DNA from: Prorocentrum cordatum
Lineage: Eukaryota > Sar > Dinophyceae > Prorocentrales > Prorocentraceae
Direction of reading: 5' to 3'
Length of the DNA: 64,000 bases
Assembly (NCBI GenBank): GCA_963575745.1
Contig: CAUYUJ010004747.1
Span: 411,510 to 475,509 of the forward strand
The notes under the pieces are model-generated. The model searched no databases and was not told the DNA's origin. It worked only from the letters and a program-made list of their open reading frames with translations. Position 1 is the stretch's first letter, and each line of letters begins with the position of its first letter. The position numbers and the translations under genes were made by a program. Below are positions 32,780 to 42,423 of the stretch, piece by piece.

Positions 32780-33640
32780 ATTCTTTGGGCCCCTTGTCGC
32801 TTGTTGGGGCCTCTTAGGAGCCTCTTGGGGCGTCCAGGAGGCCTCTTGGAGCGGAAGGCTCGGATGTTCGGTTCGTGGTCTCCATTTTGAGCCTCTCTTG
32901 GGGCCCTCTTGGGGTCCTTTAGGACCGTCCTGGGCGCCTCTTGGGCTGTCGTGGGGCTCTCTTGGACGGTCGTGGGCCTCTCTTGGAGGCCTCTTGGGCC
33001 GTCTTGGGGTGGTCTTGGAGGCTTCTTGGGCCGTCTTGGAGCATGGTTTTGGCGCTCTGAGGCTTCGTGGACGTTCATTGGGATCTCGTTGGATGCCTCT
33101 CGAGGGCTTCTTGGAGACTCTCGGAAGTCGTTGTCGAGCCTCTTGGGGTCTCTTTCGGGCCCCTTGTCGCCTCTTGGGGCCTCTTAGGAGCCTCCAGGAG
33201 GCCTCTTGGAGCGGAAGGCTCGGATTCTCGGTTCGTGGTCTCCATGTTGGGCCCCTCTTGGGGCCCTCTTGGGGTCCTTTTGAACCGTCTTGGGCGCCTC
33301 TTGGGCTGTCGTGGGCCCCTCTTGGACGGTCGTGGGCCTCTCTTGGAGGCCTCTTGGGCCGTCTTGGGGTGGTCTTGGAGGCTTCTTGGGCCGTCTTGGA
33401 GCGTCGGAAAGGCGAAAAGGCGAGGAAGCCAAAAACCTTGAAAAACCCAATGGAAATCAATGATTTTGGCCTCTTGGTGCTCTCTTGGAAAGGGTCGGGG
33501 CTCTCTTGGGACGTCTTGGAAGCTTCTTGGGCCGTCTTGAGGCCGTGTTGGGCGTCTTGGGCCGATCGTTCGGTGATTCGGAACACTCTTGGACCGTCTT
33601 GGAAGCCTGTTGGGGCCCTCTTGGCGCGCTCCGGGGAGCG
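32780..33640 (+). repeat. CTTGGGG minisatellite with a 0.37-kb internal duplication
   Basis: Degenerate units of about 12-15 bp (CTCTTGGGGCC, GGCCGTCTTGGGG, TCGTGGGCCTCTCTTGG) fill the block. A segment at about 32789-33043 recurs at about 33157-33402, including GGAGCGGAAGGCTCGGAT and TTCGGTTCGTGGTCTCCAT/TCGGTTCGTGGTCTCCATGT, so a higher-order unit of about 365 bp has duplicated. The plus strand encodes Leu/Gly/Trp-rich and the minus strand Pro/Arg/Glu-rich frames throughout. Confidence 0.88.
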
Positions 33641-34195
33641 TGGAAGGCCGCACCCAGGAGGAAGACCATCTCTGATCTGAGTTTGCCGGGAGTGTCCCGG
33701 GACCTTGCCGGGGTACTTTCCGCCCCCAGGGGCCGCTCCGCGCGCGCGCAGTATAGAGTTATTGTTAACCAGTTACCGGAGATCTTAGCACGCCTCTGGC
33801 CCGTTGGGCCGGCGAATTTAGCACTGCCATGCCTTATCGTCACCATCACATCCACCCTTCTCCTCCTCTCTATACCTCGTGCTCCTTTTTCTTCTCTTCC
33901 CTCCCCCATGACCCTTGGAACTTCCCAGAGCATCCTGAAGCCTCAGAAGCCCCTGAAAGCTCCTGACCTCTTCGAATCCTCGACCATGCGCAGGAGCGCG
34001 CGCGCAAACGCGCGTGCATGGTCGTAGGCATGGGGGAGACAGGAGGAAGTCGACGGCGACGCTGGCGACCATGGGCGAGAGGCGGGGCAGGAAGAGGATG
34101 ACGATGAGGGGGACAAGAAGAAGAAAGAGGAGGCATCTCCACAGGACCTTGGGCGTCCCTGCCCCGTGTTCTTGTACGGTAATTAGGTTCTTGTC
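33641..34195. other. Spacer without recognised gene
   Basis: Ordinary composition with a TCTCCTCC patch near 33855. No conserved motif. Confidence 0.5.
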
Positions 34196-34345
34196 GCCGC
34201 GGCGACGCCGCCTCGGGCGTTCTTGGTTGAACGCCGCCACCATCCCAGGGTTGGCCGACATGGGACGACCTCGCGAGCGAACGGCCGCCGATTGTTTAAT
34301 GCTGAACGATCTACCCGCTGTCAGAGAAACCAACGCCAGTGTTGT
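34196..34345. repeat. Double-hairpin dispersed repeat, decayed copy 2
   Basis: GGCGTTCTTGGTTGAACGCC (about 34211-34230) and GATTGTTTAATGCTGAACGATC (about 34290-34311) correspond in order and spacing to the two palindromes at 12.4 kb, with several mismatches. The following GAAACCAACGCCAGTGTTGT also matches. AACCAACGCTGGGG then recurs at about 34360 and 34395 as a short tandem repeat. Confidence 0.65.
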
Positions 34346-34827
34346 GACGGCACGGACCAACGCTGGGGGCGCCACGACGCCAGCGTCAGGAACCAACGCT
34401 GGGGTCGTCTCGGCTGCACTCGGCGCACCGTCACAGCAGCTCTGGCTCCCCCCCCCAGTCATGCGATGCCTTGATTGTTGCACACCCGGTCCCTGGGAGT
34501 CCCGACCCGCCCCCAGGGGCCCGCTTGTTTGAAGATTACTGCCCCCGGGCCTGGCGAGGGCTCCCGAAGGCCGAAAACAGCAACACACATCTGCCGTGTG
34601 TTTGTTGGTCTGTCGGGCGGGGCTGGGACAGGCATCGATCGTTGCAGGGCGTTCCGCTCAGAGCGTTACGAAGCGCTTTGGAACGGCCGCGGCGCCCGAT
34701 ACGTCTCCCAGAATCGCCGCATCGCAGAGATCCTCGATTCGTCCTGGTCAGATGTTGTCCCTGTCCTGGCCTCGTCTTACCCGAGCCAGTGGCCTTCGGC
34801 TCGTGAGGCGAGCCTCTGGCGGCCGTG
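34346..34827. other. Spacer without recognised gene
   Basis: A plus-strand frame from about 34475 runs into the duplicated segment. It has balanced composition but no recognised domain. Confidence 0.45.
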
Positions 34828-35300
34828 CAGGACGACCAGGGAGCCCACAGAACGCGAGGTGCAGCTGCTGGAAGGCACCCAGGGGCTGGAAATCCGTTGG
34901 GAACCGATGCCAACGTCCAAAAACCTCCAGTGTTGAATCTTCGAGGTTCGAGGTCCGAGGCTCCCCCCTCAGCCGCGTTCAGAAGGGGGGTATGGGGGAG
35001 GGGGGAATGCTTCTTGGAAGGAGGCCGCTTCTTAGAAGGCGCGGGCCTTATCTAAAGATGCAGGGACGGCGCCTTCTAAGAAGCAGCCTCCTTCAAAGAA
35101 GCCTCCCCCCGTCCCCCTACCTCCCTCTGCCCCCCTCCTCGTCTCCTGCTCCCCCGCCCCCTCCCGCTCCTTCCTGCTGCTGTTCGTCCTCGTCATCCTC
35201 CTTCCCCAACCTTCTTTTCTTACTCCGCCCTGCTTACCCTCCTGCTCATCCGCCACCTCCGCCACTGCACGCAGCTCCCATTCTCCGACTGCGCACGACG
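34828..35300 (+). repeat. Segmental duplication, copy 1
   Basis: GACGACCAGGGAGCCCACAG through GCAGCTCCCATTCTCCGACT matches 36610-37230 at high identity in the first 260 bp (including the hairpin element) and again in the last 150 bp. Copy 2 has about 150 extra bases in the middle. One frame of the shared head reads EREVQLLEGTQGLEIRWEPM, without a recognised domain. Confidence 0.85.
34984..35125. mobile_element. Hairpin element, family copy B
   Basis: This is a very long inverted repeat. The inner arms are GCTTCTTAGAAGGCGC (35027-35042) and GCGCCTTCTAAGAAGC (35069-35084). The middle arms are GCTTCTTGGAAGGAGGC and GCCTCCTTCAAAGAAGC, and the outer arms are GGGGGAGGGGGGA and TCCCCCCGTCCCCC. A loop of about 26 bases contains GGGCCTTATCTAAAG. 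The stem is about 50 bp with few mismatches. It has no coding capacity and no clear target duplication. Confidence 0.8.
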
Positions 35301-36055
35301 CGATGGAGCTCCTTCTGAGAAGCCTTCCCCCCTCCTTTCCGTCCTCCTTGCACGCGCCGCCAGACCCCCCCCCCCCATTCCCCCCTCGATGTGCGTTCGC
35401 ATGTAGAGCGGAAATGTCCGCCCTTCAGAGGAGGAAGAGGAGACGATACCGCTACGCTCTCGTCCTCTCAGCTGGATTCGCCTCCAACTCTTGCTCAGCA
35501 CGCACCCTGGGAGAGGTCCAGGGAGTGGCAGTGTTGGTACCTTTCGGTTTCCACAGCCCTACTGTTCAAGCTCCTTGAATGCCGATGTCCGCCCTGCTTT
35601 GCCTCCGCCGTTTCCACTATACCTCTGCGGAGATGTCCGCCCCCTTTTTCTGAAGCGGAGGTTTGTTCCCTGTTTTTCCTATCGTTCGGGGTGCATTTCT
35701 GGCGCAAAGTTTGAGTCGCGTCCGACGGCGTCAAGTTCCCTCCGGCCTGCGGGCTGCAGCTCTTGACCCAGGCTGAGGGCACAACAAACTTGCGACGGTC
35801 GCGCTCCACTCCTCGCCAAGTGCCTACTGGCAAACGTCCGAAAAACACATGTCTGCTTTGATGTAAGTTATCGTAGATCCCCCGCGGCGGATCCAGGCCA
35901 TCTGCGAGTAGTTCTTCTGCGAGTAGTGGAACGCGCCTGTCCAGACAGAAGCACGACGGATCCGAAGCCGCGCGAACGCCGCGTGAGGGTGCGGCTCGCC
36001 CTGCGCCCGCCGCTCTGGGGAACGGGAGATCCTGCTGATGCTGCTGATGTTGCAT
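35301..36055. other. Spacer without recognised gene
   Basis: A short repeat GATGTCCGCCC/AATGTCCGCCC occurs three times at about 35415, 35585 and 35634. No other gene evidence is seen. Confidence 0.5.
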
Positions 36056-36225
36056 CTGCTCCTGCTCCTGCTCCTGCCCTCCTCCCCCCCTCGTCCTTCC
36101 TCCTCCTCCTCATCCCTTCTCCCCCCTCTCCCCCTTCCCCTCCTCCTCCTTCCCCTCCTCCTCCTCCTCCTCCTCCTCCTCCTCCTCCTCCTCCTCCTCC
36201 TCCTCCTCCTCCTCCTCCGCCTCGT
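36056..36225 (+). repeat. (CTC)n / (TCC)n polypyrimidine tract
   Basis: The longest clean TCC run is about 36140-36218. It gives poly-Leu/Pro/Ser frames and a complementary poly-Glu/Arg/Gly strand. Confidence 0.95.
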
Positions 36226-36609
36226 GAGCAAATCCGGGCCGCACGTCCGACAGGCGCGCACGTCGCGCGCCGCCCGCGCGCGCGAGGCCTGGCGCCCGCC
36301 GAGGCCCGCCGCCCCAGCTCCACGCCGCCGGTGCAGGCGCACGTGGCGCCGGGGGGCCGCAGGACGGCCGCCCGCCCGCGGCGGCGGCGGCGGCTGGCCA
36401 CGGCGGCGGCCACGGCCCACGGCGGCGACCACGGCCAACCACGGCGGCGGCGGCGGCCCGCGGCGGCGGCGGCCCGCGGGCGCCCGCCGGGCGCGCGCGA
36501 GTCCGCGGGCTCCGGCGGGCGGCGGAGCGGCGGCTCGGGCGGCGGCGGCGAGGAGGATGACGCGCAGACTGTCGGCCACGGCTTTCGGGTGGTAACTCGG
36601 GCATCTGCA
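36226..36609. other. GC-rich CGG/GGC spacer
   Basis: CGGCGG-rich sequence lies at about 36375-36555. No supported gene. Confidence 0.6.
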
Positions 36610-37230
36610 GGTCGGGACGATCAGGGAACCCACAGAACGCGAGGTGCAGCTGCTGGAAGGCACCCCGGGGCTGGAAATCCGTTGGGAACCGATGCCAACG
36701 TCCGAACACCTCGAATGTTGAATCTTCGAGGTTCGAGGTCCGCCGCGTTCAGAAGGGGGGTATGGGGGAGGGGGGAATGCTTCTTGGAAGGAGGCCGCTT
36801 CTTAGAAGGCGCGGGCCTTATCCACAGATCTAGTCACGGCGCCTTCTAAGAAGCAGCCTCCTTCAAAGAAGCCTCCCCTCGTCCCCCTACCCCCCTCTGC
36901 GCGCCGCTGTGAGGGGAGGGAGGAGGCGGCGGACGAGGGCGGAGGCGAGGCGACGACGCGGACGAGGACGGAGGGAGGAGGAGGAGGATTGAGGGAGGAG
37001 TAGTAGCAGGAGCAGGAGTAGGGAAGAGTGGGGTGGCGGTTGCAGGAGGACCTCCTCTTGGTGCTGCCCACCTCCCGCTCTCCTGCTCCCCCCCTCCTGC
37101 TCCTGTTGCTGCTGTTCGTCCTCGTCATCCTCTTTCCGCAACTTTTTTTCTTCCTCCTGCTCACCCTCCTGCTCATCCGCCACCTCCTCCTCCAATGCAC
37201 GCAGCTCCCATTATCCGATTGCGCACTGCA
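36610..37230 (+). repeat. Segmental duplication, copy 2, with insertion
   Basis: It matches 34828-35300. The head to about 36893 is nearly identical apart from a few substitutions and a small deletion near 36735. About 150 bp of GAGG-rich sequence (36905-37060) is absent from copy 1, and homology resumes at CTCCTGCTCC to GCAGCTCCCATTATCCGATT. Confidence 0.85.
36754..36893. mobile_element. Hairpin element, family copy C
   Basis: It has the same nested arms as copy B. GCTTCTTAGAAGGCGC at 36799-36814 faces GCGCCTTCTAAGAAGC at 36840-36855, with outer GGAAGGAGGC and GGGGGAGGGGGG arms. Only the loop differs (CCACAGATCTAGTCAC in place of TAAAGATGCAGGGAC). Copies B and C arose with the surrounding duplication. 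Confidence 0.8.
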
Positions 37231-37845
37231 CAATTGGATACTTCTTGGAACTCTAGACGCTTCGCGTATCCCCTCCACGCACGGCCACCCTGGGATTTCG
37301 CAGCCTGCCAACGCTCTCGCCTCGTCTCGGCATTTATTCGACCTTGACCGACGGTCCTTCGGGCAACCCTGGTACTCACGCAGTTGTCCGGGGTCGCGTC
37401 CTTGCAGTAATTTCGGCTTCTGGCCCGGGTCGTCGTGTGTCCCGACTTCCTGGTGCTTCCGACGCTATGCATATTTGCACGTTGGCAGTACGACTCAGTT
37501 TCAGCTGCCCCCCCCTCGCCGGTCCGCCGCCGAGCTGCTGCGTGAGGTCCCGGTTAGCCGCTGTAGGTGTGGCCACCCTCCGTGGCTTTAGTTTAATTCG
37601 TCGCTGCGCGCCCCGCTTTGACTGGACTCGCCGCCGGCGCGCTCGCCCGCGGCCGCTGACTAAAAGTATCCCCACCACGTTTCGCGTATCCCCACCATCT
37701 GCCTGCTTTGGTGATGCTGGGGAGACGCATGTTCTCGTCGGGCCTGCAGCAGTGATGGAAGCAGTGGACCAAGAAACGTAAACAGACCAGCCCGGGAGCA
37801 CTGCTCGCTCAAGCTGCTCGCGACACTGGTACACTGCAACTTGTT
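37231..37845. other. Spacer before the retroelement block
   Basis: GTTTAATTCGTC (37591-37602) and AAAAGTATCCCCACCA (37662-37677) recur in the same order at 50824 and 51097. GTATCCCCACCA is present again at 37686. No gene is recognised. Confidence 0.5.
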
Positions 37846-37885
37846 GGCCCCCTAGCTGATTGGTTAGAGCGCTCCGGCTGGGACG
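37846..37885 (+). other. tRNA-like 5' half with A-box, no B-box
   Basis: GGCCCCCTAGCTGATTGGTT followed by AGAGCGCTCC matches the acceptor strand, D-arm and A-box layout of a tRNA. CTCCG faces CGGAA as an imperfect anticodon stem, but the loop lacks T33. No T-arm or GGTTCGAATCC B-box follows. It may be a tRNA-derived piece such as a SINE head or a relic at an insertion junction. It is not annotated as a tRNA. Confidence 0.35.
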
Positions 37886-38249
37886 GAAGGAAGCTCACAC
37901 AGGCGCAAGCCAACCTGTGGCTCTGGACCTCGAGATGGCCCAGAAACGCGCCAGCGCCTTCACACCGTCCGAACGGGGACCAGGTGCCGAGCGACAGCCT
38001 TTCGCAGCCCATTTCAAGACTGGCAGAAACATTTCTCAGAATTGCTCAGAAACTGCACAACGTTACCGGCATCCGGGACAAAGACAGCAATTGGACTTAG
38101 AAACACTCCGAAGTTGACCCGATCCGGATCTCTGATCGCCACTTCTGGATGACAGCCTCAGACCTTCCACCCTGTGCCGATGATCTTCTCGGCAGCTATT
38201 TCAGCGACGGGAATTGCCTTTGACCGCGCGCCAACCCCTAGATGGGGGC

Positions 38250-38640
38250 GGCTTGCTTCACTGGTGCTAGCTCCTGTATGCAGCGCGCCAGGCGTGGACG
38301 GAGAACCCTATGAAGTTCACCATGCACGCGCGCGATTCATGCCTGCCTGATTGCACAAGCGTGGGACGTCGTTGACCAGAATCCACACGACATCGCCGCC
38401 GTACTTGGTCCCTCGGTGGACCTTCTTGTGTGGATCGGAAGGAAACCGGGGGCTGAACTATCAATTGACATGCGGCCACTGCAGTTACCCACCTGCCTTG
38501 GGCGACTCCACGGCGTCACTTTAGCCGACCTGATTGGACCCCAGATTGAGCCACTGCTCTCCCAGGATCAGGCGGCCAAAAAAGGCGGGCAATGCGGGCC
38601 GAACATCGGAACAGCCACAGAGCATGTCGGTCGAGACCCA
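38250..38640 (+). pseudogene. Reverse transcriptase N-terminal half of a second LINE type
   Basis: Two frames join near 38330. The first reads APGVDGEPYEVHHARARFM, the APG-DG-PYE entry motif of LINE reverse transcriptases. The second reads IAQAWDVVDQNPHDIAAVLG, LLVWIGRKPGAELSIDMRPL, QLPTCLGRLHGVTLADLIGP and LLSQDQAAKKGGQCGPNI. The K-pga-DMRPLQLP block corresponds to the RPI/RPL segment of reverse transcriptase fingers, and the QAA-GG-C-NI block to the segment before motif A. The catalytic motifs A to C are not recognisable downstream, so the palm is deleted or too diverged. It belongs with the zinc-knuckle and RNase H pieces that follow on the same strand. Confidence 0.6.
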
Positions 38641-39929
38641 CACCTTGCGCCCCCACCGCGCGACACCTGGGAAATAATGTTCGGCAGACACCACGTGGCA
38701 ACAGAGGGGTACATACGGCAGAACTCACATCCGCACCGAGCACAGCAGTCATTTGCTGCGCATGCTGCGGGGTTGAAGCGCAAGGGGATACAAGCGAACT
38801 GAGGCAGCTCCTTGACGGCGATCCTGTGGATGTGGAGCGGCGCGCCCGACTGCGCGCGGATCGCCGGGTTCCCAGTCAGACTGCCCTGCCAGATTATCAC
38901 AACCAGCCTGGGCAACACACGCACTTGCTCCCCCTGGCAGACTGCATGTCGGTGCAAGTTCAAGACGGCCGCAGTACCTGCTGGCCACCACCCCTGGTGG
39001 AAACAAGTGCTCGACCACTCCCCGTTTGGCTGCAGCTGCGCGCGGCCAACGCGGCCACGTCTTGGCGCGCGCATCGCCGCGAGGAGTTTGGAAGGCCCAT
39101 TGCCGACCCTCGGCCGATTCACGCCGGAGCAAGCCCCCGCGCCCATCCAAAGCACATGGCTTAAGCTCCCCCGAAAATCCGCCCTCGCAGCACCGCCATC
39201 CACCTCGCCAACCTCTCTCCCGCGCGCGCTGCTGCTGCTTGGAATTCGCGCAGCGCGTCCGTCGCCCCGTACCCTGCGGGGTCTCAATGCGCAACTCCGG
39301 GTTCGTGTCGGGATGGCCGGTGCCACCTGGGTCCACGAGTACATACTCACCAGGACTGAGATTCTTCCAGATACCGGGATCACCCAAATGTCTGACTGCA
39401 CTGGCGCGCATGGTGGCAGCGCGCGGGCACGTCATGGGCGACATCTGTGGCCCTGCACCAGCGCAGAGACGGGCTCGGCTCCGCTGGAATCGCACTGTAG
39501 GATGGGCGCGAAACTACCCCACACACTGCGCGCCCCCTCGCCCTGGCTCTCGAGTCATGACAGCAGGCAAGGCCGCTCCTATCATTCTACAGGTACACGG
39601 CAGCCCAGCCCTCTGCCATGGCAAGAATGTTGCGCGCGCGGTTTACACGGCTGCCCGGCGCCAGCTACACGGACTCCCGACGCAGAAATAGCTCAGACAA
39701 ACAAGCGCTGACCGCAGGTGGGCAGCAGGCATTGGTGTCGAATGGAACCCACTTCACCATGCCCCCTCTTCCACAGCTGCGGTTCACGTGCTCCGCTCCC
39801 TCTCCAACGGGATGCCAGGATCAGCGGGGCGAAAGGGCGCCGCCGACACGCTCACGCACGTCTGCTGCAGCTGCCACCAAGCAGCACGCAGGGTTCGGCA
39901 CTGCTAGCTCCCAACAGCACGGCCACGCC
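38641..39929 (+). other. Coding-like sequence between reverse transcriptase and zinc-knuckle pieces
   Basis: Frames with balanced composition overlap here. One frame reads TAVICCACCGVEAQGDTSEL at about 38740, with two closely spaced Cys pairs. Another reads WPVPPGSTSTYSPGLRFF at about 39315. No domain is recognised. It probably represents the eroded reverse transcriptase palm and connection, plus later insertions. Confidence 0.4.
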
Positions 39930-40285
39930 TGGTGCCGCACTTGCCTCGGAGAATGGACCAATCAGATCGCCCTCTGGGCCTCGCTCCCGAACGACCTGCT
40001 ACCGCGGGAGCTCGCCAGGCAGCGCGCGCCATCACGGGCGACAGGACCACATGCCTACAGATTCCGCACACCTCTGGCCCTTATGAGGTCTGTCCACAGC
40101 GCGGCTCAGGCGAGGCAACTACGGAACACCTGTGGACATGGCGCACCGCAGTCGCGATGGCCTGGGACCGGGTCAGGCAGGAGGGGGGGCCGCTGGATTT
40201 GGGAAGAGCTCTCGTGACAACTGGGCCACGCCGGCAGATGGCCGCTAGAGTTGTGCATCAAATCTCCTTTCGGCACTGCACTTAG
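39930..40285 (+). pseudogene. Reverse-transcriptase-associated zinc-knuckle region, Cys residues lost
   Basis: The frame reads LPRRMDQSDRPLGLAPERPA, SGPYEVCPQRGSGEATTEHL and WTWRTAVAMAWDRVRQEGGP. It matches the CP-CG...ET-EHL---C layout of the zinc-binding region that follows many LINE reverse transcriptases. The second and last Cys positions are CGC (Arg) where TGC would be expected (40099-40101 and 40141-40143), so metal binding is lost. It precedes the RNase H piece by about 500 bp, the usual order in these elements. Confidence 0.55.
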
Positions 40286-40779
40286 CGCGCGCTCGCCCAC
40301 CTGACTCCACAGGAAGGTTCGAGATTGATCGCACTTGGCCTTGAAATCCGTGATCGCGTAGAACAGGCCGAAGAGTATGAAGATATACCTCCACCAGCGC
40401 GTGAAGGCCAGGATGCTGAAACTGCAGTCTGGGCTCATATGGCAGATTACCGCGCTGCGCGTAACCCAAATTCTCTGCCCCACCGCGCGATGCACGGCTC
40501 AGCCGCTCTGCGCGCCAACAGCGCCACGGATCGGGCGGGGGGCGGGATCAGGAGGTTGCCTGTCCTAAGCCGCGCAGTCGCTTCCGGCGAGAACCCAGCT
40601 ACCCCGCGCGCGCATCGTCCCAGAGCGGGCTGGATTTTACTTGGGCCTGGCTGGTTCCCATGCCCACGCATTGATCCCACGCAGCCGAACGGGCGCGATG
40701 GGCGCGCTGGCGCTGCCGCTCGTGCGACACCCACGCCACCGCACTCCGTGCCGCGCAGAACCTCGAGCGGGGAGTCGAG

Positions 40780-41145
40780 ATCACTGTCAATCACTTTCCC
40801 TTCCCTAACCCCGGCTCCACCCTGTGGCCGCGCGAGGTCACCTTTGACGGCGGCGCGCGCGCACTCGGAGAGCACGAGCTCGCTGGCGGTGGCGCCACGC
40901 TAAGGTACCGCAACCCAGTGACTGGGCGCCCCAACCTCGTCAGAATTGGCATTGTGGCCTTACTCAGCTCGGATAGCGCGCAAGCAGCCGAAGTAGCGGG
41001 ATGCAGGGCAGGGCTATCACTGCTCAGCATCGCAGCGCGTCGCCGGCAAAAAGCACGTGTCGTCGGTGACAATCTCGGTGCCATCAGATACGGGGCAGGC
41101 ACGGCCAGGTACAGACGCCTCCCGCTCTGCCAGCAAATTTAAACG
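40780..41145 (+). pseudogene. RNase H domain of a LINE, D-E-D residues kept
   Basis: The frame reads EVTFDGGARAL, AGGGATLRYRN, AQAAEVAGCRAGLSLL and RVVGDNLGAIRYGAG before TAA at 41143. The three acidic residues of the RNase H fold are present in order: Asp at 40846-40848, Glu at 40990-40992 and Asp at 41068-41070. The last acidic residue and the His of the C-terminal handle are missing. WGCRVNTDLAGRA in another frame at about 41160 may be the shifted remainder. The domain would degrade element RNA in RNA-DNA hybrids. Its upstream partners are the pieces at 38.25 and 39.93 kb. Confidence 0.68.
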
Positions 41146-41388
41146 AGCCTTCGGTCCGCTGGGGATGCCGGGTGAACACTGACCTAGCAGGCCGCGCAAA
41201 GACGTCTCAACAAAGCTGCTGAAGGTGTCCTTTGGGCCCACAAGCTGCACGAAGCCTGCCAAAGTGCAACCGCCATCCTCTTCCACCGCGCCTCCGCCGC
41301 CCTACCTCTTCCCCCCTTGTTTCCTGCCTGTCCGGTGGGCCTCCTGGACACTGCTGACACTGCTGCCGTGGTGGGCGCATTGGAACGC

Positions 41389-41410
41389 CCGTAAGCCGTT
41401 TTGGCTCAGG
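41389..41410 (+). promoter_or_regulatory. Spliced-leader-like sequence
   Basis: CCGTAAGCC directly followed by GTTTTGGCTCAGG aligns with the whole dinoflagellate spliced leader, with one extra A after CCGTA and two substitutions (A to G before TTTT, A to G near the end). It is on the same strand as, and about 1 kb upstream of, the helicase reading frame. It could be a relict leader of the transcript that gave rise to that unit. Confidence 0.45.
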
Positions 41411-42423
41411 GGGCGCGCGGTCGGGCCCCTCCCCCCCCCCTGCTGCTTTGGCCAGCGATCGCTCACCGGGATCGCGCCTGCTCTGTCCTCTCCGCTTGTC
41501 TACTAAGGCTGCAGCGGTTAGCTGCCACAACGGGCCTGGCCACTGAAGCAGTACGGGGCAGCAATGGGAAAGCGCGCGTCTCGGCTCGCTTTCTGGCGCT
41601 CCTACGACCCAAATGGACCGCGGCGGGACAGCCCATGTTTGAGCTCCGTTACATGCCGACGATGGCTTGGGGACACATGCAGACACACTGGAAAGATGGC
41701 TGGACAAACCCGAGTCAGTTTGACTCCCCTGGGAATCTGCGGGCGCGCACCGACGGCACATGCATTGACAAGGCCACCCGGAAACACATCACACGACTCA
41801 AGTGGGATGGATGACAGCCCGAGTGGAAGAGGCCGCGCCAGTCGACTGGGCGAAACGGGGACTACCAGGCACATGGATCCCGATGCGCTGCGGGCGGGAA
41901 GTGCTCTTCCCACCAAATTGGGACCACGTTCCAGTCCTCTACCCCACGACCTACCATGAGTCCACTGCTCTGCCGCCACTGGGAACAAAAATGAAGTCCG
42001 CCCAACAAACAGCGCCTGGGCCCCTCGCGCACCAGCGCACCCTGGAACACGGAACGCCGGGACACCGAGTGAACCCAAAGTACTGGCCGCTGACGCCATC
42101 GCTCGCAACGAAAAGGCAGCGCAATCAACGACACCACCAGGGCCCTCCGGGTGCGCCTCGCCAGTCGCTCCCCCTCAGGAAGTGGCCGCCTCGGTAGCTG
42201 GCGCTGGCAGCTGGCAGCTCAGGCGCCGCTGCGAGCACTGCTGGCCCTAGTCTTCACAGCGCACCGGCGCCGCCCCCAGCCGGCCAGTCTCCCTGGGCAC
42301 AGGGCAACTCAGGCCAAGCAAGTGCGCCGTCAAATCCGCTCACCGCACCGGGCTTCACAAGCAACGGGAAGCGTGACACCACTGTTACCACGGGTCGTGG
42401 ACGAGAAGCCGCTGCCGGAATAA
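41411..42423 (+). pseudogene. Unrecognised coding-like region before the helicase
   Basis: After a C-rich patch, one frame reads FLALLRPKWTAAGQPMFELR and YMPTMAWGHMQTHWKDGWTN (about 41590-41710). A second, from 41802, reads TARVEEAAPVDWAKRGLPGT and CGREVLFPPNWDHVPVLYP (to about 41950). A third continues to TAA at 42421-42423. Trp- and Pro-rich, balanced composition and consistent strand suggest a once continuous protein. No family is recognised. It may be the N-terminal part of the helicase protein or the C-terminal part of the upstream retroelement. Confidence 0.4.
41511..41525 (+). repeat. GGTTA-loop hairpin 1
   Basis: GCAGC-GGTTA-GCTGC forms a perfect 5-bp stem with a GGTTA loop. It is preceded by the pyrimidine-rich CTCTGTCCTCTCCGCTTGTC and TACTAAG. 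It shares the flanking text GCTGCAGCGGTTAGCTGCCAC with hairpin 4. Confidence 0.6.

Noticed and set aside
32730-33680. 316-codon Leu/Gly/Trp-rich frame and its antisense partner
   Set aside because: Translation of the CTTGGGG minisatellite; the same peptide style appears in every block of this repeat.
37846-37920. Functional tRNA gene
   Set aside because: No T-arm or B-box, no T33 in the would-be anticodon loop, and no acceptor complement.
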